Of a DNA stretch of 46,089 nucleotides, positions 6,579 to 17,200 are shown in pieces. Within the stretch, counting starts at the first letter, position 1, and every line of letters starts with the position of its first letter. The position numbers and the translations under genes are program-made. Source of the stretch: Candidatus Poseidoniales archaeon (GTDB lineage: Archaea; Thermoplasmatota; Poseidoniia; Poseidoniales; Poseidoniaceae); the NCBI GenBank assembly GCA_012959275.1, contig DUDM01000003.1, positions 1-46,089 on the forward strand, written 5' to 3'. The notes under the pieces are model-generated. The model ran no database searches, had not been told where the DNA came from, and was given only the letters and a program-made list of their open reading frames with translations.

Positions 6579-7415
6579 CTATTCAAGACTTTCTAACCAC
6601 TCGATAACAACATCCTCAGCCCATACATCATTACTCCCTCCAAAACTCGGCCGCACTATCGTCAAGATTGTTGCCTCTCCACCCCATTTTGCTTGGATGA
6701 CCGTTAGAACATCAGCCTTCAGAGTTATCAAAGGCAGGTCGATATCCATGACTATTTGTTGACGCTTGACATGCATAACTCTGTCAATATCCCCTCGTTT
6801 GTAATGATGAGTTGATTCACTATCAATGTCAACTAACTCAAATAATTCAGGGTCGATATTGACCCGCGAGGGGCCTTCATTCAAGGCTTCAATGCTACTT
6901 TGCATGCGTGCTTTATCGGCACCCGTCATGCTGATTAATCCCAGAACTGCAGTTTCTCCGAGGATTGGGTTGAGAGCCCAGGGCGTTCTCCCAGTGGTGA
7001 TAGATACTGCTGCTACAGGCTCTGTTAGTAACCATACGTATTGCTCTGTCGCAGGATAAAATGCGCCATTTGGATTTTCTTTGGACAGTGGCTCTCCCCA
7101 TGATTCAGGGCCAACTGGCATTGATGTTGGAACAAACCCAGTCAATAAGATTCCAACGATAGATACGCTAACAAATATGCTTCGATGTTTTTTTGAACCA
7201 GAATCTAACTTACCCCAACCTAATGCTCCCATCATGAAAAGCAGAGGGATGATTGGCCCAAATGGAATGAGCCATGCCCCAAGCAATAACAAGCAGAGAA
7301 TGATTACCACCCACTCCTTGTCAATCAACCCTTCTTCGCCTTTATTGAAGTGCCACCAAAGGGCTGCTACGGGAATGACTGGTATCAGCCAAGCGATGAT
7401 TGCATTGACTACCAT
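6579..7415 (-). CDS. Membrane protein of unknown function
   Basis: A 278-residue protein I do not recognise. The N-terminal third holds four hydrophobic segments (about 4-22, 36-52, 55-68 and 79-96), so it is membrane-bound. The C-terminal two thirds look like one soluble domain with mixed helix and strand (for example RVNIDPELFELVDIDSES and DLPLITLKADVLTVIQAKW, then ATILTIVRPSF). A run of Gly/Pro and aromatic residues around GEPLSKENPNGAFYPATEQYVW links the two parts. It sits between korAB and the phn operon on the same strand, with 148 bp before phnD, so it probably belongs to neither. The ATG at 7415 directly starts the first hydrophobic segment. Confidence 0.7.
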   Translation of the reverse strand: MVVNAIIAWLIPVIPVAALWWHFNKGEEGLIDKEWVVIILCLLLLGAWLIPFGPIIPLLFMMGALGWGKLDSGSKKHRSIFVSVSIVGILLTGFVPTSMPVGPESWGEPLSKENPNGAFYPATEQYVWLLTEPVAAVSITTGRTPWALNPILGETAVLGLISMTGADKARMQSSIEALNEGPSRVNIDPELFELVDIDSESTHHYKRGDIDRVMHVKRQQIVMDIDLPLITLKADVLTVIQAKWGGEATILTIVRPSFGGSNDVWAEDVVIEWLESLE

Positions 7416-7479
7416 AATCGATTGGTAGCCTCGCTATATGAAAAGGCAAACCCATGAAAACTGGGCTTTGGAGTCTATT

Positions 7480-8511
7480 TCACTGCCCGCGGAAGCCAGC
7501 CAAAATCTCATCTAAACTTTCTTTGGATGGGCGCATTTGCTCATCACTGAGTTGAGAAAGAGGAGTGTCAACCAAGTTTTGATCTTCATCTGCACTCGGT
7601 TTTGTTGGGTCGAAGTAGAGGAGTCCAGTTACGTGTTTCTTTTCTTTTTCAGCATTATGCATGGCAGCAAGAGCAGCCACCGCGTTGAATGGGTCATGCT
7701 CTTCACTAATTGTCTGCAATCGAACTACTGAGCCATCATGTAATTCGATGTCTCGATAAGCACCTGCGGGAATTTCCACTTCTTCCATTGGGCTAAAACT
7801 TGGAATGTAATCCACCGCGTGCAATTCGACATCATGTTCTTTGACATATCCATATGAGCGCATCGACTCATCGTTATTGTTGAAGGTAACACAAGGTGAA
7901 ATAATGTCAATTAAAGAAAATCCCTTATGGCTCATCGCAGCCTTCATCAAGGAGGTTAGTTGCTTCTTGGCTCCAGAGAATGAACGGGCTACGAAGGTAC
8001 AACCGAGGTTGACGGCAAGTGCGCAGAGGTCGATTGGCTGAGTTTCATTAGTAACTCCTTTCTTCTTCTTTGAACCCACATCCGCAGTGGCTGAATACTG
8101 ACCTTTGGTCAAACCGTAAACTCCATTATTTTCTAAGATATAAACCATGTTGAGGTTGCGACGGATGGCATGAATCAATTGTCCAATACCAATACTAGCA
8201 CTATCTCCATCTCCACTAACTGCTAAGAAAGTCATCTCCTTGTTATTCATCGCTGCACCTGTTGTTACACTTGGCATTCTTCCGTGTACAGTATTGAACC
8301 CATGTGATTGAGAGAGGAAATATGCTGGTGTCTTGGAAGAACAACCGATACCACTCATCTTGACAATTTTCTTTGGGTCCAAACCATTTTCCCATGCTGA
8401 AGTAACGATAACATTGGAGACTTGGTCGTGCCCACAACCAGGGCAAAGGGAAGATGGACCTCCCTTGTAATCGTCTTTTGGTAAATTAATGACATTCAGT
8501 TTTATGGTCAT
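7480..8511 (-). CDS. korB: 2-oxoacid:ferredoxin oxidoreductase, beta subunit
   Basis: The 343-residue thiamine-diphosphate-binding subunit of a 2-oxoacid:ferredoxin oxidoreductase, most likely acting on 2-oxoglutarate in the TCA cycle. LCPGCGHDQ near residue 22 provides the CxxC pair, and GIGCSSKTPAYF with GFNTVHGRMPSVTTGA forms the usual substrate region. The ThDP/Mg motif GDGDSASIGIGQLIHAIRRN runs to the conserved ENNGVYGLTKGQYSAT. This length and the lack of a separate ferredoxin-like delta subunit fit the two-subunit, oxygen-tolerant KorAB type seen in aerobic archaea. The ATG overlaps the korA stop by four bases (ATGA), so the two are translated together. Confidence 0.93.
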   Translation of the reverse strand: MTIKLNVINLPKDDYKGGPSSLCPGCGHDQVSNVIVTSAWENGLDPKKIVKMSGIGCSSKTPAYFLSQSHGFNTVHGRMPSVTTGAAMNNKEMTFLAVSGDGDSASIGIGQLIHAIRRNLNMVYILENNGVYGLTKGQYSATADVGSKKKKGVTNETQPIDLCALAVNLGCTFVARSFSGAKKQLTSLMKAAMSHKGFSLIDIISPCVTFNNNDESMRSYGYVKEHDVELHAVDYIPSFSPMEEVEIPAGAYRDIELHDGSVVRLQTISEEHDPFNAVAALAAMHNAEKEKKHVTGLLYFDPTKPSADEDQNLVDTPLSQLSDEQMRPSKESLDEILAGFRGQ

Positions 8512-10316
8512 GAGAGCACCTCCGTTGTAGCACCAACTTTTCTTAAGACATCCATTATTTTCTTAGCATAGACTATTGCCCTTGGGGGCATTCCATCTGA
8601 AAAAGCACAACTATGAACTCTTGGAACTAATTCAATCGGCAACTCCTTGCGTAGGATTCCATACATTTGACCATCACGATTTACTTCCAAAATAATTGTG
8701 GTTTCATGGTCGCGCACAAATTTTTCAGCAATCGGCGAAAGAGGAAGTGAGCGTATTCTGCATTGTGAGACTTTCATGCCGGTAGATTCGAGAATATCGT
8801 CTATTTCTTGAATCATATTTTCCATACTTCCATAGTAGATAATTCCAATTTCCAGTTCTACTTCTTCTCTTAGAATGGGCTGTGGTAACCATGTTCTGGA
8901 GTTGTCTATCTTTCGCTTTAGACGTTCCATGTTTGCATGGTAGACTTCGGGTTTTTCGGAGTATGTTCCATCTTCATCCTTGCCGGTTCCTCGGTAGAGT
9001 ATCGGATCTATTCCGGAGCCAGGCAATGTTCGGTAGCAAATTCCATCTCCGTCGACATCACGGTACCTTCCGTAGTTTTCGATGGCGTCTATTTCTTTTT
9101 GGGTGTGCAGTACTTTGCCTCTATCCATTGGAGTATCGGGGTAGGTGAAGCCGCTGCATTTCCATTTGTTCATCCCTAGGTCAAGGTCTGAGAATCCGAA
9201 AACTAAAGTTTGCAAGCGTTCTGCAATATCGAAGGCTCGCCAACTAAATTCGAAACATTCTTCCATATTTCCGGGGATTAGAACTGGGAATTGAGTATCA
9301 CCGTGACTGGCTTCGTAGAGCATTGAAAGGTCGCCTTGTTGGGTTCGAGTAGGTAGTCCAGTGGAAGGGCCTGTGCGATTAACATCCCAAATTACACAAG
9401 GAATTTCTGCGAAGTAAGCTAAACCAATGAATTCGGACATCAATGAGATTCCAGGGCCACTAGTAGCGGTCATTCCACGCCCACCAGCAAAGCCTGTTCC
9501 GATAATCATTCCCACAGCAGCCAATTCATCTTCGGCTTGGATGACTGCGCAAGTTGTCTTCCCATCTTCATCATGGCGAAGTTTTGGCAACCAATTGATT
9601 ATTCCTTCTGCTACTGATGAAGATGGAGTGATTGGGTACCATGCTAGAGTTGTTATTCCACCGTATATTGCACCTAATGCAATGGCTTCGTTTCCTTCAA
9701 TCATGAAATAATCATCATCAACATCTCGGGCTTCAACTCGATATGGGCCTCGCTCTTCGCCGAAGTTCTCGGCTGCAAAATCCCTTCCTAATGCTAAAGC
9801 CGTTGAATTTAATTCTATGGCCTTTTGTTTGCCCTTGAACTGTTTGTTTAATGCTGATAGAATTGCATCATCATCGAGGTTTAACAAATGGGCGAGGACT
9901 CCAACATAGATGATATTTGCAATCATTCTTGCCAACTTAGGATGGATGCTTCGAGCCATCTTGGTCATCGGCACAGCTAAGACTAGACAATCATCTCTAA
10001 CAACTGGAAGTTTAACATCTGTATTGTAGATGATGACCGTTCCAGGTTCACATGCTTCGATGTCGGCCTCCCATGTTGCTTTGTTCATCAATACCTGAAT
10101 GTGGGTTCGGTTTCCTGGTGCTTGATATCCAGCATCTGAAGCACGAATGATATACCAAGTTGGTAGGCCGGAAATATTAGAGGGAAAAAGGTTCTTTCCG
10201 CTGACATTAACACCCATGTCGGCGATGGTTTGCATAAGGATGAGGTTGGCACTTTGCGAGCCTGTACCATTTGCTGTTGCGATGTTAAGCGTGAAGTCGT
10301 TGACTATGGTGTCCAT
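8508..10316 (-). CDS. korA: 2-oxoacid:ferredoxin oxidoreductase, fused gamma-alpha subunit
   Basis: A 602-residue protein. The N-terminal gamma domain (about 1-180) begins LNIATANGTGSQSANLILMQTIADMGV, with FPSNISGLPTWYIIRAS. The alpha domain follows from GNEAIALGAIYGGITTLAWYPITPSSSVAE, with IQAEDELAAVGMIIGTGFAGGRGMTATSGPG and DVNRTGPSTGLPTRTQQGDLSM, all hallmarks of KorA. Together with KorB it makes succinyl-CoA or another acyl-CoA from a 2-oxoacid and reduces ferredoxin. I choose the ATG ending at 10316, where the domain begins and where an AGAGAGGAA stretch lies just upstream. A longer frame upstream would overlap the promoter region shared with the divergent cyclophilin gene. Confidence 0.93.
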   Translation of the reverse strand: MDTIVNDFTLNIATANGTGSQSANLILMQTIADMGVNVSGKNLFPSNISGLPTWYIIRASDAGYQAPGNRTHIQVLMNKATWEADIEACEPGTVIIYNTDVKLPVVRDDCLVLAVPMTKMARSIHPKLARMIANIIYVGVLAHLLNLDDDAILSALNKQFKGKQKAIELNSTALALGRDFAAENFGEERGPYRVEARDVDDDYFMIEGNEAIALGAIYGGITTLAWYPITPSSSVAEGIINWLPKLRHDEDGKTTCAVIQAEDELAAVGMIIGTGFAGGRGMTATSGPGISLMSEFIGLAYFAEIPCVIWDVNRTGPSTGLPTRTQQGDLSMLYEASHGDTQFPVLIPGNMEECFEFSWRAFDIAERLQTLVFGFSDLDLGMNKWKCSGFTYPDTPMDRGKVLHTQKEIDAIENYGRYRDVDGDGICYRTLPGSGIDPILYRGTGKDEDGTYSEKPEVYHANMERLKRKIDNSRTWLPQPILREEVELEIGIIYYGSMENMIQEIDDILESTGMKVSQCRIRSLPLSPIAEKFVRDHETTIILEVNRDGQMYGILRKELPIELVPRVHSCAFSDGMPPRAIVYAKKIMDVLRKVGATTEVLS

Positions 10317-10489
10317 GCCGGTTCCTCTCTGAGTTTGAAATTGAATGTGCTGCACACCATAGGTGTGAATAGCGGTTTCAACCCCCTTCTCTTGCCGCTT
10401 TGGGGGCTCCATGCGACTATTCAACATATTGGTGGTGGGCAGTCTGATAATACGGTGTGTTCAAGACGGGGTGGTTAGTCGGCGGGTCC

Positions 10490-11530
10490 ATGGTAAGTAA
10501 TGATTTGACCAAGGGTTGGGACTCTGTTGAGAAAAAAATCAAGAAGAGTCAATTCGATGAAGCCCTCGTAGATTTGAGGGGTTTGGATGAATCTGGAGAC
10601 CATGCGATGACCTGGAAATTAGCGGGAGATTGCAAGAAAGGATTGTCTGAAGAATTAGGACAAAAGAAAGCCTACAGAGAGGCAGTCAAGCATTACAAAA
10701 AGGCACTGAAGATGGACCCGAAATTCAAAGATGCAAGGGTTGGACTTGAAGGACTGCAAAATGAGATGTTAGTTGAAGGTGTTCGTGAAAGGACAATTCC
10801 AAAAGTGATCGACGATGGTACACCAACTCTATTTGGCATTATTGCAATTCCAATCTTAGTGCTGGTATTACTTTCAGGAGTCAAAGTAATTTCAGATGGC
10901 ACCTTATCTCAAGATTCACCTGCTTACGACTATACTGCAGTATTGAATGTCCAGTGGGTTGACAGTGATGGCCTTTTTCGCAATGATGCAATAACCATTG
11001 AATTGTATGTTGACGCCGCTCCAATTCATGTTGAGAATTGGCTTGGCCATGCTCGTGCTGGAAATTACGATGGTATCCGTTGGCACCGTATTATTGATGG
11101 ATTCATGCTACAAACTGGAGACATAGAAGGAAAGGATGGTTCTGGTGGGTATGCCTATGAATTCCAAGGCTATTGCAATGGTCAAGTTTCGACTTCTTGT
11201 GACCAAACAGTTTGGACAATTCCTGATGAAGCCAATAACGGTGTTCCCCACCAACCAGGCTCATTAGCAATGGCAAAGACTAGCGCCGCTAATACGGGCG
11301 GTAGTCAATTCTACATCGTTGACAAAGATGGTGGTACAGTACCGCCTTCCCACCTTGATGGAGTTCACACAGTATTCGGTCAAGTCATAGATGGAATGGA
11401 CATCATCGATGCCATGGGTCAAGTACAAACTGATTCAGGTGATAAGCCATTAAATGAAATGATTATCAAGAATATTGAAATCACTTCTGAAGAAAAGAAA
11501 GGTCTTCTCGATTACCTGATGTTCTGGTAA
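10490..11530 (+). CDS. Membrane-anchored cyclophilin (peptidyl-prolyl isomerase) with N-terminal TPR-like region
   Basis: About 346 residues. An N-terminal helical part (about 10-95) contains TPR-like repeats, including AYREAVKHYKKALKMDPKFKDARVGL. One membrane helix follows (about 112-130, LFGIIAIPILVLVLLSGVKV), then an outward-facing cyclophilin domain (about 145-335). Catalytic elements are present: RWHRIIDGFMLQTGD, SLAMAKTSAANTGGSQFYIV and HLDGVHTVFGQVIDGMDII match the cyclophilin active site (FHRxxxxFMxQ, MAN-like and HxxFGxV). A Cys pair sits in a loop between the first two blocks. It would catalyse proline isomerisation in exported proteins, while the TPR part stays in the cytoplasm. 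The start is the ATG at 10490; an in-frame GTG at 10457 is less likely. Confidence 0.9.
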   Translation: MVSNDLTKGWDSVEKKIKKSQFDEALVDLRGLDESGDHAMTWKLAGDCKKGLSEELGQKKAYREAVKHYKKALKMDPKFKDARVGLEGLQNEMLVEGVRERTIPKVIDDGTPTLFGIIAIPILVLVLLSGVKVISDGTLSQDSPAYDYTAVLNVQWVDSDGLFRNDAITIELYVDAAPIHVENWLGHARAGNYDGIRWHRIIDGFMLQTGDIEGKDGSGGYAYEFQGYCNGQVSTSCDQTVWTIPDEANNGVPHQPGSLAMAKTSAANTGGSQFYIVDKDGGTVPPSHLDGVHTVFGQVIDGMDIIDAMGQVQTDSGDKPLNEMIIKNIEITSEEKKGLLDYLMFW

Positions 11531-11560
11531 GACAGACCATAGTTTGTTTGCGTCATCTTG

Positions 11561-14245
11561 ATGCATGGTACACAGGTCGCCGTCAATATGGACGGCTTGC
11601 GCAAGGAATTCTCATTGGCTGACGGCTCTAAAGGTACGTTGATTCCGCTATCTGAAAGTGGCGTAGATGTTGGTGTCCTACCATTCAGTATTCGCATCCT
11701 TCTTGAAGGTGCGATGCGTAATTGTGATGACTTCCTAATCACTCAAGAAGATGTGCAAAATATTGCCTCATGGAAACCACTAGGGGAGCGTGGAGAAATA
11801 CCCTTCATGCCCTCAAGAGTCATACTTCAGGACTTCACCGGCGTGCCAGCTGTTGTAGATATGGCAGCACTTCGAGAAGCGATGGTTCAGTTAGGTGGCG
11901 ACCCAACCAAAGTAAATCCACAGGTGCCTGTTGATTTGGTAATTGACCATTCGGTTCAAGTGGATTATTCAGGACTTTTCCCAGATGCACAAGAACGCAA
12001 TATGGAGATTGAATATGAGCGCAATATGGAACGCTATAAATTCCTCAAATGGGGCCAACAAAGCCTTGCGGATTTCCGCGCCGTGCCACCTGGAAGGGGC
12101 ATTGTTCACCAAGTCAACCTTGAATGGATAGCCACTGTTGCACGTCAAGAAAATGGCATTTGGTTGCCTGACTCTTTAGTCGGAACCGACAGTCATACGA
12201 CTATGATCAATGGTTTGGGAGTTCTTGGTTGGGGAGTTGGTGGAATTGAGGCTGAAGCCGTCATGCTAGGGCAGCCCATCTACATGCTTGCCCCAGATGT
12301 AGTAGGTTTCCGTTTGACTGGAAGTTTGAAGGCAGGAGTAACTGCTACCGATATGACTCTACAGATTGTAGAAATTCTAAGAGGACATGGCGTAGTTGGA
12401 AGTTTCGTGGAATTCCTTGGTCCTGGGATGCAAGCCCTCTCTTTGCCTGACCGCGCAACAATTGCAAATATGGCTCCTGAATATGGCGCAACATGTGGAT
12501 TCTTTCCAGTAGATGAAACTACTTTGGAATATATGCGACTGACCGGTCGTGATGAAAGTGATGTGGCTAATGTCGAGGCTTATTGCAAGGCCAACAATCT
12601 ATGGTATTCTGCTGCAGATGAGGAACCAAAATTCACTTCAATTTTAGAACTCGACCTATCAACAGTCGTGCCATCTTTGGCAGGACCTAAGCGCCCTCAA
12701 GATAGAGTACAACTGGACCACATGTTCGACCACTTTCATGACACTTTATTCGCTGATATAGGACACTTAGGACACGGCGTAGAAGATTCAGAAATTTCAA
12801 AGAAGCAGGAAGTTGATGGCAAGGATTACTGTTTAAGTCATGGAGATGTGGTTATTGCGGCCATAACTTCCTGTACTAATACCAGCAATCCTGGCGTCAT
12901 GTTGGCAGCAGGTTTGGTAGCGAGAAAGGCTCGTGAATTTGGTTTATCGGTCAAGCCTTGGGTGAAGACTTCCTTAGCCCCTGGTTCACGAGTTGTTACT
13001 GAATATTATGATGCATCAGGCCTTTCAGAAGACCTTTCAGCACTTGGATTCAACAATGTTGGCTACGGTTGTACAACCTGCATTGGAAACTCGGGCCCAC
13101 TCGACGAGGCCATCGAAAGAGCCATCGATGAAGGCAACATTATCGCTGGTAGCGTCATCTCTGGAAATCGAAATTTTGAAGGACGAGTCCACCAGAAAGT
13201 GAAAGCATCATATTTGGCAAGCCCACCCTTGGTAGTCGCCTATGCCTTGGCTGGCACATTGGATATTGATTTGACAAAGAATGCATTGGGACAGGATAAG
13301 GATGGCAAAGATGTATTCCTCTCAGATATTTGGCCAAGTGAAGAGGAACTGAAACAAGTCATCGCCTCCTCGATAACTCCGGAAATGTTTAGGAATAAAT
13401 ATGGAGATGTGATGGAAGAGCCACGGTGGGATGCAATCCCTGCAGAAGCCAGCGACCTATATGACTGGGAAGAGGATTCAACCTACATTCGCCTACCTAA
13501 TTTCTTCGAGGGGATTAAGCCAGAAGTCGAAGCCATCAAAGCAATTTCAGGGGCCCGTTGCCTCCTAAAATTGGGCGACTCTACTACTACTGACCACATC
13601 TCTCCAGCAGGTGCTTTCCCCGCCTCTGGTCCAGCCGGTAAATACCTTCAGAGTCACGGAGTTGAAAGAAAGGATTTCAATTCCTTTGGCAGCCGTCGAG
13701 GCAACCATGAAGTGATGATGAGAGGTACTTTTGCAAATGTCCGAATCCGCAATCAATTAGCACCAGAAACAGAAGGAGGAATGACAATTCACTTCCCCAC
13801 TGGTGATGTTCTACCCGTCTATGATGCGGCAATGTTATTCGCCAAAGAAGACACCCCCTTAGTAGTACTAGCAGGCTCACAATACGGTACTGGAAGCAGT
13901 AGAGACTGGGCCGCAAAAGGGACTCTTCTCCTCGGGGTTAAAGCAGTAATTTGCACTTCATTCGAGAGAATCCACCGCTCCAATCTAGTTGGAATGGGAG
14001 TCTTACCACTATGCTTCAAAGAAGGAGAGGATGCAGATAGTATTGGCTTGGATGGCACAGAGACTTTTGATATCCCAATTAGTGATGATGTGCAGCCATT
14101 GCAGACCTTGAAAGTTTCAGCAAGAAAAGCGGATGGTAGTTGTATCGAATTTGAGACTACAGTCCGTCTTGATACTCCAGTCGATGTTGAATATTATCGC
14201 AATGGCGGTATTCTTCACACAGTGGTCCGCAAATTGGCAGTGTGA
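11561..14245 (+). CDS. acnA: Aconitate hydratase (aconitase A type)
   Basis: An 894-residue TCA-cycle enzyme interconverting citrate and isocitrate. The three 4Fe-4S ligands are Cys438 (ITSCTNTSNPGVM) and Cys504/Cys507 (YGCTTCIGNSGPL). Other signatures include the N-terminal VLLQDFTG-like region (RVILQDFTGVPAVVDMAALR), LVGTDSHTTMINGLGVLGWGVGGIEAE and the swivel domain with GDSTTTDHISPAG, FGSRRGNHEVMMRGTF and GSQYGTGSSRDWAAKG. Length fits AcnA/IRP-type aconitases. The ATG at 11561 is used; a TTG three bases earlier is in frame. It lies 30 bp after the cyclophilin gene on the same strand. With divergent korAB it covers adjacent steps around 2-oxoglutarate. Confidence 0.97.
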   Translation: MHGTQVAVNMDGLRKEFSLADGSKGTLIPLSESGVDVGVLPFSIRILLEGAMRNCDDFLITQEDVQNIASWKPLGERGEIPFMPSRVILQDFTGVPAVVDMAALREAMVQLGGDPTKVNPQVPVDLVIDHSVQVDYSGLFPDAQERNMEIEYERNMERYKFLKWGQQSLADFRAVPPGRGIVHQVNLEWIATVARQENGIWLPDSLVGTDSHTTMINGLGVLGWGVGGIEAEAVMLGQPIYMLAPDVVGFRLTGSLKAGVTATDMTLQIVEILRGHGVVGSFVEFLGPGMQALSLPDRATIANMAPEYGATCGFFPVDETTLEYMRLTGRDESDVANVEAYCKANNLWYSAADEEPKFTSILELDLSTVVPSLAGPKRPQDRVQLDHMFDHFHDTLFADIGHLGHGVEDSEISKKQEVDGKDYCLSHGDVVIAAITSCTNTSNPGVMLAAGLVARKAREFGLSVKPWVKTSLAPGSRVVTEYYDASGLSEDLSALGFNNVGYGCTTCIGNSGPLDEAIERAIDEGNIIAGSVISGNRNFEGRVHQKVKASYLASPPLVVAYALAGTLDIDLTKNALGQDKDGKDVFLSDIWPSEEELKQVIASSITPEMFRNKYGDVMEEPRWDAIPAEASDLYDWEEDSTYIRLPNFFEGIKPEVEAIKAISGARCLLKLGDSTTTDHISPAGAFPASGPAGKYLQSHGVERKDFNSFGSRRGNHEVMMRGTFANVRIRNQLAPETEGGMTIHFPTGDVLPVYDAAMLFAKEDTPLVVLAGSQYGTGSSRDWAAKGTLLLGVKAVICTSFERIHRSNLVGMGVLPLCFKEGEDADSIGLDGTETFDIPISDDVQPLQTLKVSARKADGSCIEFETTVRLDTPVDVEYYRNGGILHTVVRKLAV

Positions 14246-14286
14246 GACGGTCATGGGCAATGCTCATATCGGCATCTTGTGAGCCA

Positions 14287-17200
14287 ATGTTCATGAAGCA
14301 GCATAATGCGTTGATTTTGGGAATAATTCTCTTGCTTTCTCCTTGGTTATCGAGTATTTCTCTTTTAGATGAAAAGGTCACAAATGAGGCAGGATGGAAC
14401 TTTATCGGGGGCTCAAACCAAAGTTCTCTTCTTCCAGTTCAGGGTGATTCAGCCACCTTTCAACATCTCACAGGAAGTCGGGCAGATAATGCCTCAGTCG
14501 ACTTTTCATTTAGCCCAACAAAGCCATGGGGAAACTCAACTGTAGACCTGCGAAATGTCGCAGGTGGTACATTTGAAAATACTACAGTTGGCAGCAGTGG
14601 TATTCAATTGGTCAACAATGCAAGCAACTCCTATTCTCCAAGCCCCGGAACAAGTAATTTGACCATTCTCAACCAGACATATATGAGTGGAAATCATAGT
14701 TATGATGTTCTCTACATGGGCTGTGGAATAGTTTCCTGCGGAAGTATCATTGTAAATGGTAGCCTGACAATAAGTGCAAACCGAATCGTTGTTGGAGTCA
14801 GTACTTACATCGATGCATCAGCAACATGGTGGAGCGGTACTGGAGTTGGAGGAAGTCAAAAACAAGCGAATAATGGACTATCATCCGGAGCAGGTGGCGG
14901 CGGGCATAACTCAAGTGGCGGTGATGGTGGTGTATCCACAGGTGGAAGTTCCTCGAGTAACGGTGGTTCTTCCTATGGGAATGGCAGTGAAGCAGGCTCA
15001 GCCGGAGGCAATATCTCCTCCTCTTCAGGAAACCTACTTTCCACTGGTGGAAAAGGAGGAGGAATCATCAACCTCTTTGCATCAAGCATTTACATCAATG
15101 GTAGCATCAAAGCCGAAGGTGGAGATGGAGGTGCTGGAGTAGTACCATCAGGAGGCACAGGTCCGGGGGGCAGCGGTGCTGGTGGAGGAAGTGGGGGTAG
15201 TATCCTACTTCAAGCCAATATTATCGCGATTGGAGCGAGTGGGCAAATATTAGCAAATGGTGGCGTTGGTGGCAGTGGTGCGAATGGAAATTGTGCACCA
15301 GGCACACCTTGTCTATTCTTGTATAATGGTGGGCATGGGGGAGGAGGTGGTAGTGGAGGACATATCCGCATCCACAATTCAACTGGCGGCTACAGTAACA
15401 ATGGCGTAATCTCAATAGCAGGTGGAACCGGTGGCTCGGGTGGTCAAGCATATGGCACAGGCTCAGCAGGTAATTCCGGAGGAAATGGAGGAATAGGTTC
15501 GCTTTCAATACAGGGATTTGCCGGATATTCTGGACCGGATTTCTTGGCTTATGGCACTTGGACAAGCGAAATACTCTATACAAATGATATCGCAATTGAG
15601 GATGCATACGTTAATTTCTCATATTCAATTCCTGCTGACACCAATATTGAATTTGAATCTCGTTGGAGCCTCGATAACCAGACTTGGTCTGATTGGATTG
15701 AGAGTGATATCAATGGTACAGCAGGCCCTCGTTTGGTCGCTTATCAATTCAAATTGATATTATCGACTGAAGATAATACCAGTTCACCCTATGTTTCATA
15801 TCTACATCTTTTTTCAAGAAACTGGCAACCGATTTCTAACCTTCAAGTTAGCCTTGAGGGAACAAATGTCTTCGGGCCGATAACCGCCAACATTGGCGCT
15901 ACCTTCTCAAATAATTCCTATAATACTTCAAACCTTAATTCCATAACTCAGGAAGTTCCAATCAATGGCATGGCAGTCGGAGATGGATGGTATTTCATTG
16001 AATCATTTACATCCTCCTCCTCTGAAAATTTGAGTATTTCATTAGGCGGTCAAGAGTTAGTAAATATTTCGGAAAATGATTTTCCACCCCAAGGAATGGA
16101 CTTCAAAATGCCTCAATCCTTGTTGAATGCCAATTGGCCTACATCCATTTCTACAACTCGAAATGGTATCGATTATGGGCTCATTACTTTGACTTTCAAC
16201 AGCCCCTCTAGTCATATTTCAAGCATGAAATGGCTGTCAATACCGTGGTCAATAAATTTCAGTGCCGATATTGCTGATGCAATGGATATTCACATCATTT
16301 CGGTTTGTGGGGATTGGTATAACGCAACCCCAACAAAAATCCCTGGGTTTTCAATAGAAGTTCTGGCCGATGGTGAGGATGACTCTGCAATTTTGACTTT
16401 AGATAATTTGGATATTGATTGGGTCGATGATATTGCACCAGTTCTGAAAGATGCATGGTTCGAAGTATCAGGTGTTCGTAACTCTCAAACTCGTCAAGGT
16501 GCTACCATCGAGATAGCAATTCAAGATTGGTTAGCAGAGAGTAATATGCAAGTTGATGCTTGGGTTCTGGAGAATCCAGTTGCTGCGAATTTGACCTCAG
16601 TTGTCACTCTTGGTTCATCAACAACCGCTGGAGCGGGAGCCAGTGATTCCCAGACCACTGCATATGTTCCATTACTAGAGGATTGGTTGCAGGAAAATAA
16701 CACACAACTTTCGATTACCAATCTTGGCCAGGGTGGGGCTAGAGTCACAGATTATCAGTCCAAGATGACTCAGGTTCTAGCGGCTCAACCTGAGGTGGTC
16801 ACCTTCCTTCCATTCGGTGATTATGCCAATACTCCAGTCTCTCAATGGTGGAGTGATTATGTTCCACTACTAGAGCAGATTGAGGATGCAGGCGCTCACA
16901 TCCTGTTCTTTGATTTACGCATAGAGCCTCAATATGTCTGTGGTAACGGCAGTGGACCCGGTGGTTGTTATTCTGCCGCTGAAGCACATGGATTGAACGA
17001 GAAGAATGACGCCATGGCTGCAATTGCAGCGAATTTGAGCAATATCACATTGATTCCCTTTAGCGATACTAATGCTGCTCACCCAGAGTGGAATGCCATG
17101 GATGGACATCCGAATGATACTGGACATGCTAATATCGCAAGCCAATTTATTTCTGAATTCGAGAACCTTCTAATCAATAATTGGATTCCATCACAAGCAT

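Noticed and set aside
14242-14286. GTG start of the 1.6-kaa protein overlapping acnA
   Set aside because: It would put polar residues before the signal peptide; the ATG at 14287 starts it directly.
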